Source of the DNA: Planctomycetota bacterium
GTDB taxonomy: Bacteria > Planctomycetota > Planctomycetia > Planctomycetales > Planctomycetaceae
DNA: 35,288 nucleotides
Assembly: GCA_018242525.1 (NCBI GenBank)
Contig: JAFEBS010000067.1
Span: 1-35,288, forward strand
Reading direction: 5' to 3'
Shown: positions 22,085 through 31,776 of the stretch, one piece after another
How the letters are laid out: the number at the start of each line of letters is the position of its first letter
How positions within the stretch are numbered: the first letter of the stretch is position 1
Translations under genes and position numbers: made by a program
Notes under the pieces: model-generated
The model's database searches: none
Told to the model about the DNA's origin: nothing
The model's input: only the letters and a program-made list of their open reading frames with translations

Positions 22085-22641
22085 TGTTTCGCTCCTCACC
22101 GGCTTGACCACCCATGTCCATCTGAACAGCAACGACGTCCCCAACTCGCGACTTGAGGCCATTGGACCGGCTTTGTCTCATCGTCGAGCAGAACCCCAGA
22201 GACGTCTACCTGGACCTGCGCAGTCAACCAGCCTCGTGGGTTCAAACTCGAAGAAGACACCTCCACTCCTTGCGGCCCGCAAACATCGTGCCGGACGCCA
22301 GTTCATCTCCATCACGGTCGAATGTGACTTCGCACTCGTCTTTTCGGAGGCTCGCAATCTGTCGATTCGTGAATGCAGAAACGGGTTAGCGGACGATCGA
22401 CCCTGGAGATGACGCCGCAGGGTGGTCTCGACCGGACCGACCATGTCAGAGGAGACGGAGTGTCGAGTATCTGCCATTTGGACGAATTCACTCCAGGCTC
22501 GAATCGTACGACTCTGCGGAGTGCAGAGTGCATCAACTCGCTGACACGCGAATCCGAGACGCGATCGCAAGCAGCGCCACCCCGACGGACGCAATTGCCC
22601 ATTTCGTGCCGTGACGCATGAATCGTGCTTTCGTTGTGGGT
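22085..22641. other. Intergenic stretch without a convincing gene
   Basis: A minus-strand ATG at 22619 opens a 28-codon frame with one hydrophobic helix (MRHGTKWAIASVGVALLAI...), directly after the TPR gene, but no ribosome site is visible. The rest shows no protein-like frame. It probably contains the promoter of the LRR gene block. Confidence 0.4.
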
Positions 22642-25600
22642 TCACTTGTCAGGAAGCTCGATATCATCCCCGGCCCCCTTGTCGTCGATACCGTCAGGGC
22701 CGGTCGAGTAGACGCGAAACCCGCTGTCCTTTCGCTCATACACAATCGGGTGCTTCCAGCCGTCAAGGATTTGACCCTTGGCGTCCAGTTGATCCTTCGA
22801 GAATGTGACAACACCCAGTCCTTTTGGGCCCAGTTCGCGGGCGAGGTTTCCAACTCCGGCCGCGGGAATCCCGTTATGCTCGCTTCGGTAGTCTCGCAAT
22901 CCCTTCTTCAAAACATCGAGCAATGCAACCGTCTTGCGGCGCTCCGCGCTGTCCCCGGCCGGTTTCTTGGGGGGTGTCGTGTTTCCGGTCGCCGACGGAT
23001 TTGTCGTCACAACCGGGGCTGCCACAAACATCCGATCCATCAGTTCTCGAAGAGGCTTTCCCAGGCTCGGCGCGAGCTTTTCAAGTATCCGCACATCTTC
23101 CAAGGCTTTCTCGCGGTTTCCGAAGCCGGCCTCAAAGAAGGCCCGCCATACATACGCGGCGCCGAATGTCGAATCCAATTCGATTGCCCGATTGAGATCA
23201 TCGCGGATGGTGCGCGTGAGTTGTTCCAGCTTTTTCCGATCCGCCAGCGGCTGTCGTGCCAGGAATGTTCCGTGAATGATCATGGCGACAGCTCTGCCCA
23301 AGCGCGGGTCCGGATGCTGGGGATAGTCTTTGATCGCCTGATCGGCCATCTGAAGCGCCTGTTGCACCTCCTGTTCCGCGCGAGTAAAGTCGTCGGCGTC
23401 GCCTCGCTTTAGCAAAAGGCTGGCCCGGATGGCCTTGATCTGCGGAATCCATGCGACAGGAAGAACCAGTTGATCATCAAACAGCCGACTCTCTTCCGCA
23501 GCCAGTTCAATGTCATCCAGTTCGTCCAGGATTGCCGGCACATTGGACTGATCCATCAATCGCGCGCGAACAAGCCTCGCCACGATATCTTCAGACAGCA
23601 TCAAGGGAAGGAATTGGACCTGTTCGGCATTTCCCGACTCGACAGCTTTGCGTGCAACGTCAATTCCCTTGTGGAGATCATCGATCGCATTCAAGCTGTT
23701 GGGATCCTTCCATGTGCGGGAACGGACATACCACGCCACGCAGTTTCCCGGCCAGAGTTCCAGTGCCAGATCAAGCAGCTGGCGCACGTCCTCGGCCTCC
23801 ATACCCTGATCTAGGTTCGACCAGGCGATATTCGTCATTCGTGTGCAGACGTATCGCATGGCCGCATCATCGTACTGCCTGGCCAGCGTCTGACTCACGT
23901 CTTTGGCATTCCCCGCGACAGCCTCAGAAATGACGTAGGCCTCCTGAAGAAGCAGGTCCATGTCGTCTGGTTCGAGATCGACTGCTTTTCTGATCGCGGT
24001 TCGAGCCAACTCATATTGCCCCAGTATCACTTGGGCCAAGGCCAGTCTGGCCCACCCTTCGGGATAGTAGGAATCTTCGCGCGTGACCTGTTCAAAACAG
24101 TCGCGGGCTGTCTCAAAGTCCAGGTCTTCCTCGGCCCGATCCCCTTTCATCATCAACAGATCGATGCGAGATCCCGAGGAATCGATGGTGCGCGGCACCG
24201 CAAACGTGAAATTAAGGCGCGACGCAAATCCGGACCTCGTGCTGAAGTCGTCTGCTGCATGCTCCAGAGTCAACGTCGTCAAATCCTGATACATGTCCAG
24301 CGACCGACGGCCGACTCGCGAATTGAGCACCGCTCCGCCGGCGATGCCATATCCCCTTGGATCCAACTCGGTTGGCGGCCGAACCACGACTTGGATAACG
24401 GCATAGCTGCGCGGAGTCGCCTCCACGCCCACCGTTTCGCGAACGGGAAGTTGAACGAAGTCACTCAGCGCACTGCTCCGAATCCGCATGTCCCGCAGCA
24501 CCTTTCCCATCGTCACCACGTCAACCAGGGCGTGCAGTCGCAGGTAAATCCCGCGCGGAACGATCTGGGCAGACTGTTCCAGCTTGTCGTAAGCGTCGGT
24601 AAATAACTGCGCGATCTTCTCTTCATCCGGGTCCGGTTGACCGGACCATTTTCCCGGTGCCGACTGTGCTTCAGTCATGCAGCGGACGCTCGAATCAAAC
24701 AGCAACGTACGATACGTCGGAGATAGATGTACTTGACCTGGGCCCACTGGAACGGGTGACAACCAGTAGCGACTCGTACCATTCAAGTATTGGTCCTTCT
24801 CGGCTTCTTTTCGAAGGATTTCCTTCTCGGCCTGGTCTCGAAGGATTTGCCGAATCTCCGGTACACCGACATCCAGTTCGCCGAACACGATCCGCTTCAT
24901 CGCATAGTCGGCCTCCAGCATGATCCGGGCGAATGTGGTATCAATCGGAATCCCTTCGACGCGCGAATAATTCGGGCCGGCTTTCCGGTCACTTGGAGGG
25001 TCCAGCGAGACGGAAGGTACGATGCCGTCGCGCCATGCAGTGCGCAGGCCCAGAATCAAGCAATCCAGATCCAGCCGGCGCGACGGGTCACGCGCGTCGG
25101 CGCAGATGAGAATCACGTCCTCGTTGCGGTCGTCGAGCACGAATCCATGAATTCGTTCCACCGAACCGGGGTAGCGAAGATCCTCTGGCATTGAATTCCA
25201 GTGTGGGATGGAATCGGCATACGGATGCGCGGCCGCATGCAGTCGCTTCAGCGAAAGCAGGACCGGCGATTCCACGACGCTGACCGGTCCCCGCTGGCGA
25301 AACTCCGCAACGCCCAGGTATGAGAGCAAATCCAGAGTGACTTCCAGCGACACCCCTCCAATCCGTTTCACTTCCGCCTTGTTGCGTGGATCGTTCAGCG
25401 CCTGAAGCCCCTTAGGGTCCACCTTGACGACATGAGCGGGCGGGGGAGCAGGGACCGCGCGACTGGGGTCAGGCACGGGAACCGCGACGCCCGGAACAGG
25501 AACATTCTGAAAAAATTTCGTCCCCGACGGCGCGTTCGGTAACTGCTGCATTGTTTGAATGACGACGTCGACGTTCACGGATCTCCCCTTGCTGGTTGTG

Positions 25601-26349
25601 ATCAGGGGAGTCTTTGGATCAAGTTTCACCGCATTCGTGGTACCGGTCAGATTCGGATTGTCGAAGCTGATATTCTGCTCGTTGATCTGCTGCGCCTGAT
25701 AAGCGGCACCAGAAATGCCGTAACTCAATGGTCCGTGGCGCGACGGACCCTGTATCGTTTGCGGCGTCGGGACTGCGGTCGGAGGAGTTGTCACCGACTC
25801 TGCGTCGCCCGATGTGCGAGAAACTGAAGACTGAACGCGACGTAACAGATCCTGGCCCTGCTGCGCCTTCTGGATACCGTCTCGGAATGCCACTTGAGCC
25901 GCTGCGGAATTGGGCGCGCGCTTGGCCTCTTCAAAGTTCTTGCGCGCCATTTCCATGTACTGGTTGGCAAACTTGAGACGCTCCAGATCTTCAGGCGCGA
26001 TCACGGTGGCCGAGACGGGAGCATCCGTCCTGGTTGGCTGCGAAGGGCTGACAGGAGGAGACACCACCGGGGTGGGCTTCGTCGGCGGAACGGTTCTGGA
26101 CGGCTGGTCAGTGACCGATTGCCCAGGCTCGGTTTTCCTGGAGGACCGACCGGCCTTGGTGACCAGTTCCCCAAGCTGCGCCTGGTCGGAATTGAGCTGA
26201 TCGAGCGCCGTGTCAGACGCCGCGCTGATCGTGGCGGTCGCGGGATCAGACTTGGATGAAGGCGCAGACTTTTCCTGTGCCAGAACTGTGTCCGACCCGA
26301 TTGCAATCGTGAACAGGCACAGGCCGGCAATCAGTTGATTCATGGTCAT
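22642..26349 (-). CDS. Secreted TPR protein with DUF1598-like region and GspG-like C-terminal domain
   Basis: A 1235-residue exported protein. The start at 26349 gives a signal peptide (MTMNQLIAGLCLFTIAIGSD) and has AAGGAG nine bases before it; the frame is open further upstream but overlaps the preceding gene. A Pro/Ser/Thr-rich region and a short coiled coil (about 50-200) are followed by a domain (about 320-570, GGVSLEVTLDLLSYLGVAEFR...) like the DUF1598 region of planctomycete proteins. TPR-type helices occupy about 740-1100. The last 85 residues end ILDGWKHPIVYERKDSGFRV...GPDGIDDKGAGDDIELP, the calcium-site motif of type II secretion major pseudopilins (GspG C-terminal domain), here without the pilin N-terminus. 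The upstream gene ends 43 bases away. Confidence 0.82.
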   Translation of the reverse strand: MTMNQLIAGLCLFTIAIGSDTVLAQEKSAPSSKSDPATATISAASDTALDQLNSDQAQLGELVTKAGRSSRKTEPGQSVTDQPSRTVPPTKPTPVVSPPVSPSQPTRTDAPVSATVIAPEDLERLKFANQYMEMARKNFEEAKRAPNSAAAQVAFRDGIQKAQQGQDLLRRVQSSVSRTSGDAESVTTPPTAVPTPQTIQGPSRHGPLSYGISGAAYQAQQINEQNISFDNPNLTGTTNAVKLDPKTPLITTSKGRSVNVDVVIQTMQQLPNAPSGTKFFQNVPVPGVAVPVPDPSRAVPAPPPAHVVKVDPKGLQALNDPRNKAEVKRIGGVSLEVTLDLLSYLGVAEFRQRGPVSVVESPVLLSLKRLHAAAHPYADSIPHWNSMPEDLRYPGSVERIHGFVLDDRNEDVILICADARDPSRRLDLDCLILGLRTAWRDGIVPSVSLDPPSDRKAGPNYSRVEGIPIDTTFARIMLEADYAMKRIVFGELDVGVPEIRQILRDQAEKEILRKEAEKDQYLNGTSRYWLSPVPVGPGQVHLSPTYRTLLFDSSVRCMTEAQSAPGKWSGQPDPDEEKIAQLFTDAYDKLEQSAQIVPRGIYLRLHALVDVVTMGKVLRDMRIRSSALSDFVQLPVRETVGVEATPRSYAVIQVVVRPPTELDPRGYGIAGGAVLNSRVGRRSLDMYQDLTTLTLEHAADDFSTRSGFASRLNFTFAVPRTIDSSGSRIDLLMMKGDRAEEDLDFETARDCFEQVTREDSYYPEGWARLALAQVILGQYELARTAIRKAVDLEPDDMDLLLQEAYVISEAVAGNAKDVSQTLARQYDDAAMRYVCTRMTNIAWSNLDQGMEAEDVRQLLDLALELWPGNCVAWYVRSRTWKDPNSLNAIDDLHKGIDVARKAVESGNAEQVQFLPLMLSEDIVARLVRARLMDQSNVPAILDELDDIELAAEESRLFDDQLVLPVAWIPQIKAIRASLLLKRGDADDFTRAEQEVQQALQMADQAIKDYPQHPDPRLGRAVAMIIHGTFLARQPLADRKKLEQLTRTIRDDLNRAIELDSTFGAAYVWRAFFEAGFGNREKALEDVRILEKLAPSLGKPLRELMDRMFVAAPVVTTNPSATGNTTPPKKPAGDSAERRKTVALLDVLKKGLRDYRSEHNGIPAAGVGNLARELGPKGLGVVTFSKDQLDAKGQILDGWKHPIVYERKDSGFRVYSTGPDGIDDKGAGDDIELPDK

Positions 26350-26392
26350 GTGTCGAGGCTCCTTCCAGTCGGGGCGACTGCTTGGGCGAATG

Positions 26393-28018
26393 TCACTTCG
26401 GCGGTTGACGTTGGTCGCGCGTTGCCAGAAGTTGGCGCAATTCGTCGAGCATTTTCGCATAGGAGCGGTTGCGACTGTCTCGCACCTCCATCGCCAGCCG
26501 GTCCGCAATTCTGTGGGACTGTTCGTTCGCGTGCCGAAAGACTGGGTCAGTCCGTTCCCGCTCGTCCCAGTCAGCGAGCGAATGAATATCGTGGGTGAGT
26601 CCGCGCCGGCCCAGATCCCCATAAATCGACTGTACTTCTTGGAACGCCCGCTGTTGCGCCGCCATCCGTTCCGTTTGGTATTCCTCTTCCCCCCGCGCAA
26701 TAACCGTCTCGACGTTTTTCTTGAGGTCGGCAAGTTCGGCCCGCCCCGCGTACCAGGCGGCCGAATGTTTCAACGATTCGGCTCGCGCTTCGTGAATCCG
26801 TTGAATCTCGTGGTCGGCGGCCAGCTTCACAGCGGAATCGACTGCTGCCGCCGTGTACGGATCCTTCCGCTGGCGGATCAGAACATCTTCATGGGCTCCC
26901 AGCAGGCCGTACTCACGCAGTCCGCGAATTGCCGTGCCGACTTCCTCCCGAGCCTGCCTGGACGCCTCTTCGACCGCAGCATCGAGGCGGTCCCGAAGCG
27001 ACTTCATGGCCTGGTCTTCGTCCAGCTTCAGGAATTCATTGACATCGAGTGGCTTCAGCAGATCTCTCTGCCGGGCGATTCGATCCTCATCCAGCGGGTT
27101 CGGAAGCCGTTCAATGAATAGCGACTGGGATCCGCCCGCTTCCCACACTGCGCGGCCAGTGGATAGGATCCGATTGGCATACACCTTCGCCAGCGGATCG
27201 GGGACCTGCTGTGTCGCGCTCTGTCCAATCGGCGTCGCCTTTGTGACCACGGCGCCGATCCTCACGTCGCCGTCCCCTTTATTCTGGAACTTCCAGGTGA
27301 GCTTCGCCGAGGGGGCGTCTGGCGACAGGTTCACCTGTTTGACCAGGGGCTCCGACTTATCGAACTCGATCTTGCCTTTCACAACCCGCGCCTCGACCGA
27401 CAACTGCATTTCGCGGTACTTACAGTTGCTCTGGACCTCGACCTCCATGGTGTATGTAACGTCGTCATCCAGTTCGTCGGGATACCAGACACTGGCGACA
27501 CCCGCCATGAAGACAGGTGCCGGCAGAGGGTCGGGCAGCGGGTCTGTGTCCGGAATCTGCCGGGTCTCTTTGATCGCCGCATAGCCTCGCTCAAGAACAT
27601 CGCGCAGCAATCGGTATTCCGGCAGAGTTCGATAGCGTGAGGTGCGCGGGTCAGCCAGATAGTCGCGTGCCCGGTCCAGCATTGGGTTCAGCGATCGTAT
27701 TGTCGTTTCGGCGTTGGCTGCGTGCGCGACCGCGATGGAGCGGTCTCGATTGTAGTTCCTTGCCGCGATCTCGCGCGGCGCCCCTTTCGTCGTCATGATG
27801 TAGTCATATGCTTGGTTCAACAGCTGCACGGCCCCCTTCCATTCGTCGACCTGCAATTGGAATTGATCCACCGGGGCGAGCAGGTCCAGGCGAAATTCGG
27901 TGGCCGTTCCCCGAAATACTTCTTCCGGCGATTCCGCGAAGACAGGCCCAGTGATCACAAATGCCAGCACTAGCGCCCGTAGACTGAATCTGTTGGATCG
28001 AAGAGTAAATGTCGGCAT
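26393..28018 (-). CDS. Secreted hypothetical protein with coiled-coil C-terminus
   Basis: A 541-residue exported protein. The start at 28018 places a signal peptide (MPTFTLRSNRFSLRALVLAFVITGPVFA) first, with GGAG nine bases upstream. A helical region (about 35-165) is followed by a beta-rich domain (about 185-265, TYTMEVEVQSNCKYREMQL... GDGDVRIGAVV) that resembles the end of the protein at 15046. A long charged coiled coil (about 300-541, many AEERAR/QREEY patches) ends it. It is 43 bases before the TPR/GspG-like gene on the same strand, so they are likely co-transcribed. No family name can be given. Confidence 0.78.
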   Translation of the reverse strand: MPTFTLRSNRFSLRALVLAFVITGPVFAESPEEVFRGTATEFRLDLLAPVDQFQLQVDEWKGAVQLLNQAYDYIMTTKGAPREIAARNYNRDRSIAVAHAANAETTIRSLNPMLDRARDYLADPRTSRYRTLPEYRLLRDVLERGYAAIKETRQIPDTDPLPDPLPAPVFMAGVASVWYPDELDDDVTYTMEVEVQSNCKYREMQLSVEARVVKGKIEFDKSEPLVKQVNLSPDAPSAKLTWKFQNKGDGDVRIGAVVTKATPIGQSATQQVPDPLAKVYANRILSTGRAVWEAGGSQSLFIERLPNPLDEDRIARQRDLLKPLDVNEFLKLDEDQAMKSLRDRLDAAVEEASRQAREEVGTAIRGLREYGLLGAHEDVLIRQRKDPYTAAAVDSAVKLAADHEIQRIHEARAESLKHSAAWYAGRAELADLKKNVETVIARGEEEYQTERMAAQQRAFQEVQSIYGDLGRRGLTHDIHSLADWDERERTDPVFRHANEQSHRIADRLAMEVRDSRNRSYAKMLDELRQLLATRDQRQPPK

Positions 28019-28138
28019 GTCGCAGTTCTCCACATCGCCGAGTGCAGGCATTGAGGGCCGGTCAAATAGTAGTCCTGGCAGATCTGACATCGGGGCGTGC
28101 CGGGCATGCCTCCGTCCGAGCCGTTGTGGGTGCCAATC

Positions 28139-29005
28139 TCACTCTTGCGGCATGGTGAGTATTCGATGCCATGTTTCGACTCCGAACGTTTCCCAGTCAG
28201 TGAAACTGAGTTGATCCCCGGTCAGTGAGATGGAAAGCTCGTAGCGTTCCTGATTCTTCCTGAGCTTGAAACGCAATTTGTCCGATCTGACAAGTTTCCA
28301 ATCGTCCAGGTACGAGACGTATTCAGTCACTTCGCCAAACTGTTTCAAGCGGAGTGTCCGTTTTGCCAGGCCTCCGGCAAGAAACTCAAGCGTGCCCGAT
28401 TCGATTGCGGCAGGGCCAAAATCAGGGGACGATTCTTTCAGATCCAGATTCCACGTTCCCGAGATATCCGACGCGGGAGGAACTTCCGTATTTCCATGAC
28501 GCAGAGGCCCCAAAAGCCAAATCGACGCGACCAGAACCACTATCAGCGACATGGCGATCAGAATTACAACGCCCGTAGCAAGCACGATGCGAACCCAGCG
28601 CCATGTCTTGCGACCGGGTTTTGCCCATGGACTAAGTCGCAAGGCGAGCCATAGGGCTCCCCAGCCCAGAAAACCTTCGAAAAGCGCCGTGAAAAGGAAT
28701 TCACCAAGCCGATGATCTTCGTCGTAATAGCTGCCGATGCATTCCAGAATTGCCACTCCCACACCCAGGCACATGATGCTGCTGAACAGCACCAGCACCA
28801 CGAAAAGTATGAAGCGACCAAACTTCACCAGCAGAGAGCCCGGTGACACCGATTTGGCTGTCTCTACGTCCTTACTGGCAATCTCGCCCGCAACTTCAGC
28901 CCTCACTCGGCCTCGCTCTGACTCACCGTCAGACGCCGTTTCTAAAACGACTTTCTGCCTCATGACTTCTTCTGACGAGGGGATATCCGGTTGTGTAGGG
29001 GCCAC
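28139..29005 (-). CDS. Membrane protein with C-terminal lipocalin-like domain
   Basis: A 288-residue protein. I chose the GTG at 29005 because AAAGGAAA lies seven bases upstream; the frame is open to 29233 but that part looks non-coding. After a charged N-terminal tail there are three to four membrane helices (about 60-165, including FILFVVLVLFSSIMCLGVGV and IVLATGVVILIAMSLIVVLV). The C-terminal 110 residues start SDISGTWNLDLKES and contain beta strands with a final FTDWETFGVETWHRI, like the small barrel domains measuring 'excess weight' of substrates in lipocalin-like proteins. Function is unknown. Its start overlaps the stop of a small upstream ORF by one base. Confidence 0.72.
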   Translation of the reverse strand: MAPTQPDIPSSEEVMRQKVVLETASDGESERGRVRAEVAGEIASKDVETAKSVSPGSLLVKFGRFILFVVLVLFSSIMCLGVGVAILECIGSYYDEDHRLGEFLFTALFEGFLGWGALWLALRLSPWAKPGRKTWRWVRIVLATGVVILIAMSLIVVLVASIWLLGPLRHGNTEVPPASDISGTWNLDLKESSPDFGPAAIESGTLEFLAGGLAKRTLRLKQFGEVTEYVSYLDDWKLVRSDKLRFKLRKNQERYELSISLTGDQLSFTDWETFGVETWHRILTMPQE

Positions 29006-29226
29006 TAGTTTTTCCTTTGTGTCGGATTGACGCGACCGCAGACCGGACAAACGCAACGCGAAGCTACTAACGCTTTCGATATGACCAAGTGGGACGCGCG
29101 GTCGCCAGCGTCGGTGTCCAGCAGGGAGAGAGATCCGAATGCGTCGAAGCTGGGCCAAGGCCGGCCTGCCGGGCGACGGTTCATCGCCCGAAAGATCTGC
29201 ATGCTCGTCACTCGATCTGAAGACAC
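29005..29226 (-). CDS. Possible small ORF coupled to the downstream membrane protein
   Basis: A 73-codon frame beginning with GTG at 29226 (or ATG at 29202) ends in TAG that overlaps the GTG of the next gene (TAGTG). It ends ASRCVCPVCGRVNPTQRKN, with one CPVC pair as in zinc ribbons. No clear ribosome site. The stop-start overlap is the main argument for it being translated. Confidence 0.35.
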   Translation of the reverse strand: MSSDRVTSMQIFRAMNRRPAGRPWPSFDAFGSLSLLDTDAGDRASHLVISKALVASRCVCPVCGRVNPTQRKN

Positions 29227-29233
29227 CCGGCAC

Positions 29234-29669
29234 TCTGGTTGTTCGTCAACATCTCATCCGTCACGTATTGATCGCATCTATGCTCTTCCCACGGAGCAAC
29301 TCGTCTTGCTCTCCGAGATTGAGCTGTGCTGATATCGATACGCAAATGTCGCGCCCGAACGGGGGTTCAACGTGGTGATTAAAAAAACAGATTTCCGTTG
29401 TATGGCAGACATTGAATTCGAGTCGCGAAGAATGGCTGTGGTTTAGCTCGAAATGTCGTGGCCTGAAAGGCGGACGGTTGCTCACCGGGAATGAGTTCAA
29501 CTGGCTTCCCGCGGACGAGGTCATGAATTCCGACCGCCGGAGGTGTCACGGATTCGCCACATGGATGGTTTTACGCCAGTCCCGAATTCCTGGTACTTGC
29601 GCGCCACCTTGACGGTGATTGCCCTCCAAAAGGGGCAGCCACGGGGTCAGCCATTTTTTCTACGAGCTG
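29234..29669. other. Intergenic stretch without a recognised gene
   Basis: Short frames exist on both strands, but none has a ribosome site or protein-like composition. It separates two minus-strand genes. A run of T (29654-29660) lies just beyond the 3' end of the glycosidase-like gene, without a convincing stem. Confidence 0.4.
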
Positions 29670-31196
29670 CTACGGAGAGACGAATCGTAGGGCGTAGAGA
29701 TCGGCATCGCGAAGGACGAAGCGCAGGCGGACGGGCTGTCCAATGAGGTGACTCAGATTGCCGCCACTTTTCCAAGTGACGGGACGGTTGAGGGTGTCTC
29801 CAAAGAGCGGAGGGCAGTCTTCCAGAGAGAACCCGGGATACGGCTGCCTGGCGAGATCTTGCAGTTCGACGCGAATGTCGCCCGCGGCGCTGGTCGCGAA
29901 ATTCAAGGTTAGTTTGTCACCAGTGAAGGTCAGCGGCGGCGTGACGAATTCCCCGCCACTCAGTGGAGCATTGATGGAAACGAAGCCATCGAGTCTCAGC
30001 GTATAGCGTCGCAACGAGTTCCCTTTGCCGTGCCACGATCCTTCGAGCGCGTACAGCGACATTTCCGGTGGAGCTCCCGGCAATGACGACGCAGTTTCGA
30101 CGGCGTGCCAGGCGATGAATTGATGCCCGTACAGCCAGGTCCCCGGTCGCTCGGGGCCGGGTCGCAGGAAGGCTTCATTCCAGCGCTCGAAATGGACTCC
30201 GTTGCGGCTGGCCATCAGCAGGCCCTCGGTCAACGCGGTGCCGTATCGCAGATGCGCCGCCGCTCGTTGTTCGCGCAGCGCCAGCTCGGGCAAGGCCCGC
30301 ATCGAGTCGGACCAACCTCGTTCGATGTACCTTGTCGGGAAGCCGATCAACAGGTGCGGTGCCCGGAAATACGGCGCGATCTGGTTGGTGTAGAGGTGTT
30401 CGGCTGGCGAGTCTTTGTAAGTCAGGTCGGTTTCGTGTTCCCACTTCAGGAAGTCGTGCGACGTCGCCGTGCGAATCGCTCGAAAGCCTTCGGGCTTCCA
30501 GACATTGCCGGTCGTGATGCCGCCGGTGAATGTGCGGAAGTAAGCCCGGTAGACGCCCGCAGTTGCGTCCCAGAAGGCGAGGTTCTGCGAATCGAACGCA
30601 CCGTCGGTGACGACCGGTTGATCACGCATCAGCGACCAGTGAATACCATCGGCAGAATGAAAGGCGAACAGCCCGCCTTGACTCGCCACCCCGCCGAGCG
30701 CCTTGAATCGCGACTCCTTCGGGCAGTCGGCGCGCGTATCGAGGAACGGAGCGAAATTGTGAGTGCCGACTCCGGTCCAGATGACATTGTTCTGCTTTGA
30801 GCCGTTGATGTCATGCAGTCCAAGCTCCGGCTTCGTGAACGTGATGCCGTCGCGACTCTCGGCGTAGCAGTAGACTTCGCGGCCCGTCTTGAGCCGCCCA
30901 TTCTCGACACCCAGCACCGTACCTCGGTAATACAGCCGATACCGCTCACCGTCGTGCATGACCGAATGATATCCGCTTCCCGCCCCTTCCCAGGGAGCAT
31001 CATGGACGATGGCCAACTCGCGCGGCGTCGGATGATGCAAGGACCGCCGCGCGTCCTTGAGCGATTCGATCAAGTGGCTGTCCACGAACAGCTCGCGCCG
31101 CGAACCGATCTCCAGCACAGGATCGGCGGCGGTGGCAGGCCACACGCCACAAACAAGCATCAGAAACATCGCAAGGCGGGCGAGTAACCTTGGCAT
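29670..31196 (-). CDS. Secreted beta-propeller glycoside-hydrolase-like protein
   Basis: A 508-residue exported protein. The start at 31196 gives a signal peptide (MPRLLARLAMFLMLVCGVWPATAADP). Repeated blades with motifs such as YRLYYRGTV, YCYAESRDGITFTKPELGL, FAFHSADGIHWSLM and GLLMASRNGVHFERW are typical of five-bladed propellers of the GH32/GH43/GH130-like superfamily, often found in planctomycete polysaccharide-degrading or sulfatase clusters. A C-terminal beta-sandwich (about 400-508) could bind carbohydrate. Which glycoside is attacked, and whether the protein is catalytic, cannot be told: the catalytic acid residues were not assigned. It stands alone between remnants of mobile DNA. Confidence 0.75.
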   Translation of the reverse strand: MPRLLARLAMFLMLVCGVWPATAADPVLEIGSRRELFVDSHLIESLKDARRSLHHPTPRELAIVHDAPWEGAGSGYHSVMHDGERYRLYYRGTVLGVENGRLKTGREVYCYAESRDGITFTKPELGLHDINGSKQNNVIWTGVGTHNFAPFLDTRADCPKESRFKALGGVASQGGLFAFHSADGIHWSLMRDQPVVTDGAFDSQNLAFWDATAGVYRAYFRTFTGGITTGNVWKPEGFRAIRTATSHDFLKWEHETDLTYKDSPAEHLYTNQIAPYFRAPHLLIGFPTRYIERGWSDSMRALPELALREQRAAAHLRYGTALTEGLLMASRNGVHFERWNEAFLRPGPERPGTWLYGHQFIAWHAVETASSLPGAPPEMSLYALEGSWHGKGNSLRRYTLRLDGFVSINAPLSGGEFVTPPLTFTGDKLTLNFATSAAGDIRVELQDLARQPYPGFSLEDCPPLFGDTLNRPVTWKSGGNLSHLIGQPVRLRFVLRDADLYALRFVSP

Positions 31197-31313
31197 GGCG
31201 TGTCCGCTCGAGGAAACAGGAGTTCGTTCAGCACATTCAGTGACTGGCAGGTCCGCGATCTTAACATCGTGACGTTGACCGTCCAACCAGTGGCGATGAG
31301 GGGACAGTCTTGA

Positions 31314-31722
31314 CTAACGGTCGAGCATGGCAGCCCGTGGTAAACGTGGCTGGTACGCATGCGACGAGTGGCACCCGACTGGAAACGATTTGAATCGTCC
31401 CTGATAGACATGGCCTTCTCCCACGCGACGCCGGTGCTTTTGCGAGCGCGTCGCGTGGGTCACCGTCAAACGCTGCATGAACATGGCCAGTTGATCGCCG
31501 TGTTCCGGCCAGAGGACAAAATGCCAGTGGTTTGGCATCAAGCAATCGCTGCAGATTCGCATGGCCTGCTTGGCAAGAGTCAACTTCGATGATGGCCTCA
31601 AACGCCTCGTATTCGGCTCGTTTGTCGAATCTCGGCGCGTGAGTTCCCCCGGTTCAGGGCATGATACAGCCCACCAACTTCATCGACTCGCGGAGGACGG
31701 GGCAAGCGATTCCCACTGGCCG
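31314..31722 (-). pseudogene. RAYT (Y1, IS200-like) transposase remnant
   Basis: Fragments of a REP-associated tyrosine transposase lie in different frames. An N-terminal LPRPPRVDEVGGLYHALNRG is followed by a frame change to DKRAEYEAFEAIIE, another change, then CLMPNHWHFVLWPEHGD with the HUH metal-binding motif, and GHVYQGRFKSFPV. The catalytic Tyr region after that is lost. At least two frameshifts and a missing C-terminus make it inactive. Confidence 0.8.
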
Positions 31723-31776
31723 CCTTGCTGAATTTATGGACAGAAGTGACGAAACTGGGATAGATCTGTTCCATCA

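Noticed and set aside
21098..22156. Plus-strand frame of 352 codons
   Set aside because: Antisense to the LRR/PrcB-like gene, which has a signal peptide, ribosome site and clear repeats.
22178..22645. Minus-strand frame of 155 codons in the gap between LRR and TPR genes
   Set aside because: It has no ribosome site, no domain, and an Arg/Ser-rich composition typical of spurious frames.
26343..26733. Extension of the TPR/GspG-like protein upstream to 26733
   Set aside because: It would overlap the preceding gene by 340 bases and bury the signal peptide inside the chain.
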